64,000 bases of DNA, taken from the NCBI GenBank assembly GCA_002501085.1, contig DLRL01000029.1:9054-73053 (forward strand). Reading direction: 5' to 3'. Below are positions 56,612-64,000 of this stretch, piece after piece. Under the pieces are notes generated by a model. It ran no database searches. It had not been told where the DNA came from and saw nothing but the letters and a program-made list of their open reading frames with translations. Position 1 is the first letter of the stretch. Each line of letters starts with the position of its first letter. This stretch comes from Gemmatimonadales bacterium UBA7889 (GTDB lineage Bacteria; Gemmatimonadota; Gemmatimonadetes; Longimicrobiales; Gaopeijiaceae). A program made the position numbers and the translations under genes.

Positions 56612-57370
56612 CTACTTCCGGAACGCAGCAGCCATGCCGTCAGCTGCATACTCGATACAGCGTTCCCCTATCTCGAGACTCATACCCTGGGCGTCCCCTA
56701 GGACACCGTTCGGAGTAACCGCACGAAAGCCGTCCCTGAAAATCCGCTCAGATAAGGCGTCATCGAAGTCTGCCAGGTAGCCTTCTTCTGCAAGATCTTC
56801 ACGCACCAGATCTGGCCTGATACAGAGCATTTCTGAACTCTCTGCAATGTCCGCATGTCCACCTACGCGAGTGACAAATTCGGGTGCCTCAGATGCAACC
56901 GCACTCTTCCAGTATTGCATGAAGCCAACCAGATCTGTGTAGGCATCAACTTCGCAATCTGGCTCCACCGCCAAACGGAGATCATCTAACATTTCCGCAA
57001 GAGGGGCGAAGTTGCCACCATGCGAAGGCACAAAACACACACGCTGAAATCCATGACGAGAGAGACTCACAGCATAGTCTGTACACAACGCCTCTAACGT
57101 CTGTTGTCGTATCGAGAGTGTTCCTGGGAAGGCCATATGATGTTCCGAACAACCCACGCGGATGGTGGGTGCAACAAGAGCATCACCCAATCGTAGAGCA
57201 ACCTCCAATGCTAGCCGGTCGCCACGAACGGCATCAACCAACAAAGGCAAGTGCGGACCATGCTGCTCAACTGCACCAACCGCAACTACAATAGTTGTGT
57301 AGCCATCTTGCAATGCGCGCTTGACCTCGGGGGAGGTCAATTCCTCTAACAGTAAGTTCTGTTGACTCAT
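56612..57370 (-). CDS. Creatininase-family amidohydrolase
   Basis: 252 residues from the ATG at 57370. Metal-site motifs: VGAVEQHGPHLPLLVDA (Glu, His and Asp ligands), SEHHMAFPGTLSI, VPSHGGNFAPL in place of the usual NGHGGN, and GGHADIAESSEMLCIRPDLV with the later Glu ligand. Members include creatininase, the MftE peptidase and FAPy deformylase, so the substrate is open. No mycofactocin genes are near. It stands alone on the minus strand. Confidence 0.9.
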   Translation of the reverse strand: MSQQNLLLEELTSPEVKRALQDGYTTIVVAVGAVEQHGPHLPLLVDAVRGDRLALEVALRLGDALVAPTIRVGCSEHHMAFPGTLSIRQQTLEALCTDYAVSLSRHGFQRVCFVPSHGGNFAPLAEMLDDLRLAVEPDCEVDAYTDLVGFMQYWKSAVASEAPEFVTRVGGHADIAESSEMLCIRPDLVREDLAEEGYLADFDDALSERIFRDGFRAVTPNGVLGDAQGMSLEIGERCIEYAADGMAAAFRK

Positions 57371-57448
57371 GCTGGGCAACCTAAGGAATGATGGGAGATC
57401 GCTCTAGGAGAAGACAGCTCACCTTTCCTCACCTACATCAGTAACTCC

Positions 57449-58579
57449 CTAGTTACAACTCGCTTGACACTTCGCTGCAAGTAGACGATTGAGGACTCCC
57501 TGGTATCCGGACCAGGACGTGGAGCTATATCCGCGACCATCCCCAACAGCAGTCTTGTGTGCTACTACCATCGCGAGTGCGGGCAAGACCGTGATGTACT
57601 GACCGTAGGCTCCTTTCGCCGTATAGGCTCCAGAGTAGAGAGGCGAAACCGAAGGGCTATCCCAAATCCACCACATATAGCCGTAACCGAATGCACCGGA
57701 GCGCCTGGATGCTGGGTTCATCTGCTCTCGGTGGGTTACCACAGACGTAACCTCACGCACCCAACTTTCTGGAATCAGCCGGCGGCCGTCCCAAATGCCC
57801 TTTTGCAGCATCAGTTGGCCTACCCGAGCCATATCGCGGGTTGAGAGCCACATGTGATAGGCAGGGTAGATGGACCGATCGAGATTTCCACTCTTTTCTT
57901 GTCTTGAGCGCTGGAAGTCTTCAAACCCCAGAGGCTCTGCAAGATCCGTCATTAGAGCGTCAAAAATCTCTCCACCGGTCATCAACTCAAACGCAGCCCC
58001 AGCTGCATTAAAATCCCAATTGTTGTAGAGAAAATAGGAACCAGGATCTTGGGACCCTCTCATGGGTGCAGAATCAGAATCATCTCCACTATTCGAAGCC
58101 TCGTGATAAACGCCCGATCTTGCTGTGAGAAGGTGCCGCACTGTCGCCCGTCGCTCGATTTCCAAGAGGCCCCCATGGTCATCCATGCCCAGTTCTTCCA
58201 ACGTCTGATCTAGGTCAACGGTACCGTCAGCGACGTAAGGCCCGTAGAGCATCGCGAGAATGCTCTTACGAACCGACGCTACATATGAAAGCTCCTCCAG
58301 GTCCCCGTAGTGCAGCAGCACCTTTCCATCAACAACCACCATGAGCCCTGTCGTATTGAGTGTAGAGAGGTACTCTGGAAGCATCTCGAGACCAGTTTGA
58401 TTAAAGCCAGCATCTTCCGGAGTGGGCCATTGAGACCATGTCGAGTCGAGAGGTCCTCCGAAGCCTGTAGGTGACGAGCACGCATAGGTGGCCAGGACCA
58501 CCGTAAGCACACAAATGCAACTCGAAACCCTCCCTTTACTAATGAGCCACTGCACACTCATCCTTATTGCAATCTCCAT
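57449..58579 (-). CDS. Serine hydrolase lipoprotein (beta-lactamase fold)
   Basis: About 376 residues. The N-terminus is hydrophobic and ends in a lipobox-like VVLATYAC. The SxxK motif is in YVASVRKSILAMLYGPYV, the Tyr-type motif in FLYNNWDFNAAG, and the third in GAYTAKGAYGQY. The pattern of VDGKVLLHYGD and HLLTARSGVYHE matches class C beta-lactamase-related proteins of esterase or peptidase type. Starts at 58579 or 58561 are both possible; I use the first. Its C-terminus has an unusual pair of Cys (AKCQASC). Confidence 0.86.
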   Translation of the reverse strand: MEIAIRMSVQWLISKGRVSSCICVLTVVLATYACSSPTGFGGPLDSTWSQWPTPEDAGFNQTGLEMLPEYLSTLNTTGLMVVVDGKVLLHYGDLEELSYVASVRKSILAMLYGPYVADGTVDLDQTLEELGMDDHGGLLEIERRATVRHLLTARSGVYHEASNSGDDSDSAPMRGSQDPGSYFLYNNWDFNAAGAAFELMTGGEIFDALMTDLAEPLGFEDFQRSRQEKSGNLDRSIYPAYHMWLSTRDMARVGQLMLQKGIWDGRRLIPESWVREVTSVVTHREQMNPASRRSGAFGYGYMWWIWDSPSVSPLYSGAYTAKGAYGQYITVLPALAMVVAHKTAVGDGRGYSSTSWSGYQGVLNRLLAAKCQASCN

Positions 58580-58759
58580 TCTTCGAACTAGTTCTGCGTT
58601 CAACAATACACAACTGATCCTACTGGTGCTGGCCGGAACTCGACACATCTAACCACCCTGCAATCATAGAAAGAGATCTATGTCTTGGATTGCCAGAGGA
58701 TTGGACAGAGGGGTAGTTTCGCTTCCCGTTCTATACCGCGGCACATGAGGAGACAAGCC

Positions 58760-60370
58760 ATGCGCGGCCGTATGATGGAGGCCCCCCTACTCGTTTCATC
58801 ACTTATCGAGCATGCCGGAGACGTCTACCCCAACCAAGAGATTGTCACCCGCACTGTAGAAGGACCAATCCACCGGTACACCTGGGGTGACGCCCGTGCG
58901 CGTGCTAGAAAATTAGGGAGCGCGCTGGTGGCTCAGGGAATCAGAGAAGGTGACCGTTTAGGTACCTTGGCCTGGAATACACACCGCCATCTGGAGGTCT
59001 ATTACGGCGTGTCTGGTATCGGTGGAGTATGCCACACACTAAACCCGAGGCTGCATCCCACTCAGCTGGTCTACATCCTCAATCACGCGGAGGATCGCGT
59101 TCTGTTTGTAGACCTAACCTTCGTTCCACTAGTTGAAGCCGTGGCGGAACAAATCCCTAATGTGGAAACCGTTGTTGTGCTCACGGATTCTGAACACATG
59201 CCGAAAACCTCCTTGGGTAACGCGGTCTCCTACGAGGACTTTATCATCGATGGCGATATCGATTTCGATTGGCCTCATCTTGATGAGCAAGCTGCCGCAG
59301 CACTTTGCTATACCTCCGGCACGACCGGGAACCCGAAGGGAGCACTGTACAGTAATCGGTCTACAGTGTTGCACGCGTTCGGGGTCTGCATGCCAGATGT
59401 GTTCGACCTAAAAGCAGCCAGTACGGTACTCCCTATCGTGCCAATGTTTCACGCGTGCGCTTGGGGAATTCCATACGCAGCAGCAGCAACAGGATCAAAA
59501 ATAGTTTTTCCCGGCCCACGATATGATGCTGATGCACTTTCCGACCTGATGTCCCAAGAAGATGTAACCTACTGTGCGGGAGTCCCTTCAGTGTTCATCC
59601 CGTTGGTTCAATACTGGAAGGATACTGGTTCGAAACCGGAATCTCTGAACATGGTAGTCGTAGGAGGTGCCGCACCTCCCCGTGCACTCATAGCGACAAT
59701 GGAGGGCGAGTTCGGTATCGAGTTTAGACATGCCTGGGGCATGACTGAGATGAGCCCACTCGGTTCGGTCAACACCCTTCTGCCAACCCACCGAGCCCAG
59801 TCGGCCGAAGAGTATTCGCACTTCCAGACTAAGCAAGGTAGACCGCCATTCGGCGTGCAGATCCGAATCGTGGACGACGATGGAAAACCACTTCCCCATG
59901 ATGGAATCATGTTCGGAGAGCTGCAGGTTCGAGGGCCTTGGGTGGTTGATGGATACTTCAAGGAGGAAGAATCAAGACTCACCCCTGACGGTTGGTTTCC
60001 CACGGGAGATGTCGCAACTATCGATAGCCAGTCTTACATCCAAATCACCGACCGCACCAAAGACCTGATCAAATCAGGAGGCGAGTGGATCAGTTCTATT
60101 GATGTAGAGAATACAGCGATGGGACACCCCGACATCGTCATGGCAGCCGTTATTGGTATCCCGCACGAAAAATGGGGTGAACGTCCACTCATGATCGCAG
60201 TCGCAACGCCGGACAGTTCGCCAACCAAGGAGTCAGTGCTCGCGTACCTCTCAGAAACACTCGCGAAATGGCAACTGCCAGACGATATAATCTTCGTGGA
60301 TGAGCTACCGATGGGTGCAACAGGCAAGGTGCGTAAAGTTACACTGCGCGAAGAATACGGAGGTGAGTGA
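58760..60370 (+). CDS. Acyl-CoA synthetase, medium/long chain (AlkK-like)
   Basis: 536 residues from the ATG at 58760, with GAGGAG seven bases upstream. ANL superfamily: YTSGTTGNPKGALYSNRS, HAWGMTEMSPLGS, WFPTGDVATIDSQSYIQITDRTKDLIKSGGEWIS, PMGATGKVRKVTL with the catalytic Lys. The TLNPRLHP and MFHACAWGIPY motifs place it with AlkK-like medium-chain acyl-CoA synthetases. It feeds beta-oxidation. A lipoprotein gene follows 95 bases on, and a second synthetase lies convergent beyond it. Confidence 0.92.
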   Translation: MRGRMMEAPLLVSSLIEHAGDVYPNQEIVTRTVEGPIHRYTWGDARARARKLGSALVAQGIREGDRLGTLAWNTHRHLEVYYGVSGIGGVCHTLNPRLHPTQLVYILNHAEDRVLFVDLTFVPLVEAVAEQIPNVETVVVLTDSEHMPKTSLGNAVSYEDFIIDGDIDFDWPHLDEQAAAALCYTSGTTGNPKGALYSNRSTVLHAFGVCMPDVFDLKAASTVLPIVPMFHACAWGIPYAAAATGSKIVFPGPRYDADALSDLMSQEDVTYCAGVPSVFIPLVQYWKDTGSKPESLNMVVVGGAAPPRALIATMEGEFGIEFRHAWGMTEMSPLGSVNTLLPTHRAQSAEEYSHFQTKQGRPPFGVQIRIVDDDGKPLPHDGIMFGELQVRGPWVVDGYFKEEESRLTPDGWFPTGDVATIDSQSYIQITDRTKDLIKSGGEWISSIDVENTAMGHPDIVMAAVIGIPHEKWGERPLMIAVATPDSSPTKESVLAYLSETLAKWQLPDDIIFVDELPMGATGKVRKVTLREEYGGE

Positions 60371-60465
60371 AGGTACTCACGATAAGAATTTGGATGACGA
60401 AACCTGAACTGCATCGTATCTTATGGGAGCCGGACCCAGATGTATCCAAGGCCTGGAGTTGAACT

Positions 60466-61032
60466 ATGAAAGAGCAATCGCGATTCAGAGGCATTGCCCT
60501 TTCACTCGCACTCCTGCTTGGAATGACAGGCTGTGCTCATGCCGTCAACGCTGGCCTGGGTCTGCTCGGAGCTGATAGAGACCAAGCCGAAAATCCCTTC
60601 GGAAGCTGGAGTCGTTCTGATCGTGGTGGTCAGATGTCTAGTGGGTATCAGCACGCACCCACACTCGACTTCTGGACTGGCTTTGGGTCACGGTCGCAGC
60701 CCCACTCAATGTCACAGAGCCTCTTTCAGGGGCTCAATCCAACACCCTATGGATCCTGTCTAGCTGTCCCATTGGGGCTCAGCCAAATACTACCGATTGC
60801 GAATGGCACCCCATCTCGCACACTTCAGAAAGTAGGTCCGATCGAGATCGGAGTGGCTGGTAATCTCGCGGGGGCAGGAAGTATCCTGGGTATGAATGGT
60901 ACTAGTTTCGCTCAGCAGGCTCTGGCAACAAGCGCGGCACTCGGATCGCAGGGGCCAACCTGCGGATACTCCTTATTCCTGCTCCTGACCCCAGCTGGGT
61001 CGGCGAACGATCCTGTAAGCGTCCTCCGATAG
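60466..61032 (+). CDS. Lipoprotein of unknown function
   Basis: 188 residues. A lipoprotein signal with LLGMTGC (Cys about residue 23) is clear. The mature part is rich in Gly, Ser, Asn and Pro, with little predicted helix and two Cys pairs (YGSCLAV, PTCGYS). I recognise no domain. GGAG lies a few bases before the ATG. It lies between two acyl-CoA synthetase genes, but nothing in it suggests lipid metabolism. Confidence 0.65.
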   Translation: MKEQSRFRGIALSLALLLGMTGCAHAVNAGLGLLGADRDQAENPFGSWSRSDRGGQMSSGYQHAPTLDFWTGFGSRSQPHSMSQSLFQGLNPTPYGSCLAVPLGLSQILPIANGTPSRTLQKVGPIEIGVAGNLAGAGSILGMNGTSFAQQALATSAALGSQGPTCGYSLFLLLTPAGSANDPVSVLR

Positions 61033-61056
61033 AGTCTTGGAGAAAACCCAAAGCTT

Positions 61057-62682
61057 CTAGTCGCTCAAATCTCGAGCACGTTCCCTGAGCACAAACTTCT
61101 GGATCTTGCCAGTTGATGTCTTTGGCAATTCCCCAAAAACCACAGTCTTGGGAGCCTTGAAGTGCGCCATATGATTTCGGCAAAAATCGATGATCTCCAG
61201 CTCGGTCGTATCGGATCCTTCACGAAGTTCAACGAACGCACACGGCGTCTCTCCCCAGTGATCGTCCGGCCTTGCAACAACAGCCGCCGCCGAGATCGCC
61301 GGATGCCTGTAGAGAACGCCCTCAACTTCAATCGAGGAGATATTCTCGCCCCCTGAAATGATGATATCTTTGGACCTATCACGGATTTCCGCATACCCGT
61401 CCGGATGAAGTACTGCTAAGTCACCTGTGTGAAAGTACCCCCCGGCGAATGCCTCAGATGTTGCAGTCGGGTTCTTCAAATACCCTTTCATAAGCACGTT
61501 CCCGCGCATCATGATCTCACCAATCGTTTCTCCATCTGCTGGAACGGGCTCCATGGTCTCCGGGTCCAGTACCGCCAATTCTTCCTGAACTACATACGGC
61601 ACACCCTGCCGGGCCTTGAGTACCGCTTGATCCTCTGCGGGCAATTCATCCCACTCTGGATGCCAGGCACATACAGTGTTCGGTCCGTAGCACTCCGTCA
61701 GTCCATATACATGTGTAACCTCAAGCCCGATCCGGCCTGCTCGGTCAAGCACAGCAGCTGGAGGAGCCGCTCCTGCTGTCATCATGCGAACCAAGTGTGG
61801 AAGGCGCTCGCCACGCCGCTCTGCTTCAGTCGTGACCATATTCACAACGATCGGGGCACCACACATATGTGTGATATTCTCTGTCCCGATCAGATCGATG
61901 ATTTCAGCAGGGTCGACTCCTCGGGTACAAACATTTGTACCAGCGACCGCAGCCACGGTCCAAGGAAAACACCATCCGTTGCAGTGGAAGAGCGGAAGTG
62001 TCCAGAGGTATGTCAGGTTTTGTGGTAGAGACCACTCCAGGGCATTTCCGAGTGCGTTTAGATATGCTCCTCGGTGATGGTAGACAACTCCCTTCGGATT
62101 CCCTGTTGTTCCGGACGTGTAATTGAGCGCGATCGCGTCCCACTCATCAGGCGGAAAAGACCAGCTTGCATCGATTGAGCCTTCCTCAACCAAGGCCTCA
62201 TAGGTCACCTCCCCAATTGAGGAACCTTTAGCTTGGGTGGGGTCCTCAATATCGATGACAAGTGGATCCATTGTCGCAAAGCGCAAAGCGCCTTCACCCA
62301 CCTCAGCCAGACCCTGGTCAACCATGAACACCGAGGCTTCTCCGTGATCCAGAATGAAGCCAACCATCTCCGCATCGAGTCTGGTGTTAATCATATTCAG
62401 GACCGCACCGGCCATTGGAACGGCAAACGAAAGTTCAACCGCTGCGGGTGTGTTAGGGCAAAGCACAGCAACCGTGTCATCCCTTCCTACCCCCCGCCGT
62501 CTTAGTGCATCAGCTAAACGACAGCAGCGCTGGAAGGTTTCTGCCCAAGTTTGCTCAGTGCCGACGTAACGGATAGCAGCCCGGTCAGGATACACGCTGG
62601 CGGTCCGCTGCAAGAATGACAGAGGTGTAAGCGCCACATGGTTCGCCCCGCGGGGCTCCATATCTTGGTCGTACTTACTCAT
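61057..62682 (-). CDS. Acyl-CoA synthetase (AMP-binding, FadD-like)
   Basis: About 541 residues from the ATG at 62682 (the longer frame reaches 62763 but adds an unlike, hydrophobic leader). Motifs: NYTSGTTGNPKGVVYHHRG, VYGLTECYGPNTV, YFHTGDLAVLHPDGYAEIRDRSKDIIISGGENISS and PKTSTGKIQKFVL. PLFHCNGWCFPWTV is typical of the DMSP-lyase/MMPA-CoA ligase (DmdB) and medium-chain synthetase group, so a methylmercaptopropionate-like short acid is one possible substrate; the sequence alone does not settle it. Confidence 0.9.
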   Translation of the reverse strand: MSKYDQDMEPRGANHVALTPLSFLQRTASVYPDRAAIRYVGTEQTWAETFQRCCRLADALRRRGVGRDDTVAVLCPNTPAAVELSFAVPMAGAVLNMINTRLDAEMVGFILDHGEASVFMVDQGLAEVGEGALRFATMDPLVIDIEDPTQAKGSSIGEVTYEALVEEGSIDASWSFPPDEWDAIALNYTSGTTGNPKGVVYHHRGAYLNALGNALEWSLPQNLTYLWTLPLFHCNGWCFPWTVAAVAGTNVCTRGVDPAEIIDLIGTENITHMCGAPIVVNMVTTEAERRGERLPHLVRMMTAGAAPPAAVLDRAGRIGLEVTHVYGLTECYGPNTVCAWHPEWDELPAEDQAVLKARQGVPYVVQEELAVLDPETMEPVPADGETIGEIMMRGNVLMKGYLKNPTATSEAFAGGYFHTGDLAVLHPDGYAEIRDRSKDIIISGGENISSIEVEGVLYRHPAISAAAVVARPDDHWGETPCAFVELREGSDTTELEIIDFCRNHMAHFKAPKTVVFGELPKTSTGKIQKFVLRERARDLSD

Positions 62683-62938
62683 CACAGAGCTCTTAAGGAG
62701 GAACCGAAGACCCAAAAATGGCTTTGTAAATAGATCCTGGGCGGGCCTGAGAAACGAGGCCAAGCTATCGCCACACGTTTCTACGGGCGAGGCGTCAACA
62801 TTTCATATATCAGTTCAAACCCGTCACTGACACAAGGACTCGCGTGATTTATAGAGACAACCCACCTTGTCAGCGTGGATTCTGGTCCAGGAACCGGTGC
62901 TCACGCCCCCTGGTCGTACCCTCTTGATGGAGGCAAGT

Positions 62939-63982
62939 ATGCGTGCTTCTCCGATGCTGATTCTCCTACCCTTAATGGCATTGGCTCTGCCCGCGCAGCC
63001 CGGGATAGCCCAAACCAATACTGACCCTGAACTGACGGAATGGATGGTGCCGTACGAAGCCTCACGGCCTCGGGACCCCATGGTAGGCCCTGACGGGCAA
63101 GTATGGTTTGTCGGTCAGACAGCTGACTACGTTTCGGTGCTCAATCCCGAGACAGGTGAGTTCAAGAAATACGACCTCGAAGAAGGGGCAGGACCACACA
63201 ACCTAGTCGTCGATGACGACGGAATGGTCTGGTATTCGGGGAATCGTGCTACACACATCGGCATGCTCAATCCAAATACAGGTGATATCACAAAATACAG
63301 GATGCCCAACGAGGCAGTGCGTGATCCCCACACGCTCATCTTTGACTCTCAGGGCGATATTTGGTTCACCGCCCAGCAAGCGAACTATATAGGTAAATTT
63401 TCTAGGGAAACCGGTGAAATTCGCCTCCTGGAATCCCTGCAGGTCGAGGGGTCTCGCCGTGGTAATTCCAGCCGTCCTTACGGTATCGTGATCGACTCGC
63501 AAGATCGTCCTTGGATCGCACTCTTCAACACGAATCACATTGGAACAGTGGATCCGGAGACGTTTGAGTTAAAGACCTATGAACTACCGGAAAATGCACG
63601 CCCCCGTCGAATCGGGATCACCTCCGATGATATCATCTGGTATGGAGACTGGACTCGCGGCTCGCTGGGACGCCTTGATCCCGAAACGGGCGAAGTGACC
63701 GAGTTCGAATTCCCGAATGGAGCTGACTCGCGGCCATATGGTATGGCCGTTGATGATTCAGACCGCATCTGGATCGTAGAGACTGGTATCGAGCCGAATA
63801 ATTTTGTGGGCTTTGACCCTATGACCGGCAAGTTCTTCAGCCAGACTGTTGTTGAAAGCGGAGGCGGCACGATCCGCCACATGTACTTTGACGCCGAAAC
63901 CAACTCTGTATGGTTTGGTGCTGATACCAACACGGTTGGGGTGGCCAAGCTTCCACCGCGGAGGCGAGCCGTCTCCCATTGA
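62939..63982 (+). CDS. Exported Vgb-like beta-propeller
   Basis: 347 residues from the ATG at 62939, which has GGAGG at five bases. Signal peptide (LILLPLMALALPAQPGIAQ). The rest is a propeller of the virginiamycin B lyase type, with repeats like GPDGQVWFVGQTADYVSVLNPETG, DDDGMVWYSGNRATHIGMLNPNTG and DSQGDIWFTAQQANYIGKF. True lyases need a catalytic His and metal-binding Glu that I cannot place with certainty, so most such proteins are only Vgb-like sensors or lyases of unknown substrate. It ends near the window edge. Confidence 0.87.
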   Translation: MRASPMLILLPLMALALPAQPGIAQTNTDPELTEWMVPYEASRPRDPMVGPDGQVWFVGQTADYVSVLNPETGEFKKYDLEEGAGPHNLVVDDDGMVWYSGNRATHIGMLNPNTGDITKYRMPNEAVRDPHTLIFDSQGDIWFTAQQANYIGKFSRETGEIRLLESLQVEGSRRGNSSRPYGIVIDSQDRPWIALFNTNHIGTVDPETFELKTYELPENARPRRIGITSDDIIWYGDWTRGSLGRLDPETGEVTEFEFPNGADSRPYGMAVDDSDRIWIVETGIEPNNFVGFDPMTGKFFSQTVVESGGGTIRHMYFDAETNSVWFGADTNTVGVAKLPPRRRAVSH

Positions 63983-64000
63983 TGGGCATTACATCCACGG

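Overview
The window looks like a piece of an aerobic, probably marine or host-associated, heterotrophic Gram-negative bacterium of the Gemmatimonadota type. This is inferred from gene content, not from a marker gene: TolB-propeller/amidohydrolase fusions, many lipoproteins and small beta-barrel outer-membrane proteins, a menaquinone cluster, LVIVD-repeat and Vgb-like propellers, and a moderate GC content (low fifties by eye). I see no rRNA, tRNA, CRISPR array, insertion sequence, phage gene or origin. Genes are dense, and only one gap exceeds 300 bases (23145-23564).

Layout. 1-3.9 kb: two convergent amidohydrolases. 4-11 kb (minus strand): katG, a VC_2705-type sodium:solute symporter with its DUF4212 partner, a secreted S51 peptidase, and a second symporter with a DUF3311 partner. 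11.2-12 kb: an outer-membrane barrel. 12-18.4 kb: the menaquinone operon menF-menD-menB-menA-menE (minus strand). menH lies apart at 34.6 kb and menC is not in the window. 18.7-21.6 kb: a secreted LVIVD protein and a helical lipoprotein. 21.6-24.2 kb: a Cys-less ArsC-like protein, a serine hydrolase, an odd C-rich gap, a strongly expressed-looking NTF2-like gene and a 49-residue basic protein. 24.3-28.4 kb: an overlapping operon of S41-like lipoprotein, DAACS symporter and class V PLP enzyme. 28.5-32 kb: DUF411 metal-binding lipoprotein, Rieske oxygenase, small barrel and a cytosolic reductive-dehalogenase homologue. 32-36.5 kb: MFS exporter, YjbQ, menH, SDR and DUF6526. 36.6-39.8 kb: alcohol dehydrogenase, alpha-oxoamine synthase and an acetoacetate-decarboxylase-like protein. 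40-48.3 kb: exported hydrolase, PaaX regulator coupled to a HEAT-cyclophilin lipoprotein, second DAACS symporter, YchF-like GTPase and Tat-exported aminotransferase. 48.4-51.7 kb: copper operon csoR-copZ-copA-DUF1232-like, with pdxH divergent. 52.5-64 kb: M28 peptidase, DUF2461, lactate permease, creatininase-family enzyme, serine hydrolase, two acyl-CoA synthetases, a lipoprotein and a Vgb-like propeller.

How it fits together. The repeated theme is uptake and breakdown of peptides, amino acids and small organic acids. Exported hydrolases (amidohydrolase, S51, S41-like, M28, two serine beta-lactamase-fold enzymes, an alpha/beta hydrolase) sit beside sodium- or proton-coupled importers (two SSS, two DAACS, one LctP), and acyl-CoA synthetases feed beta-oxidation. 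Menaquinone genes, KatG and copper efflux supply respiration and stress tolerance. The parts I would look at first are the ADH/oxoamine-synthase/decarboxylase-like module, the Rieske plus reductive-dehalogenase pair, the S41-like/DAACS/PLP operon, and the C-rich gap with a terminator-like hairpin but no gene in front of it.
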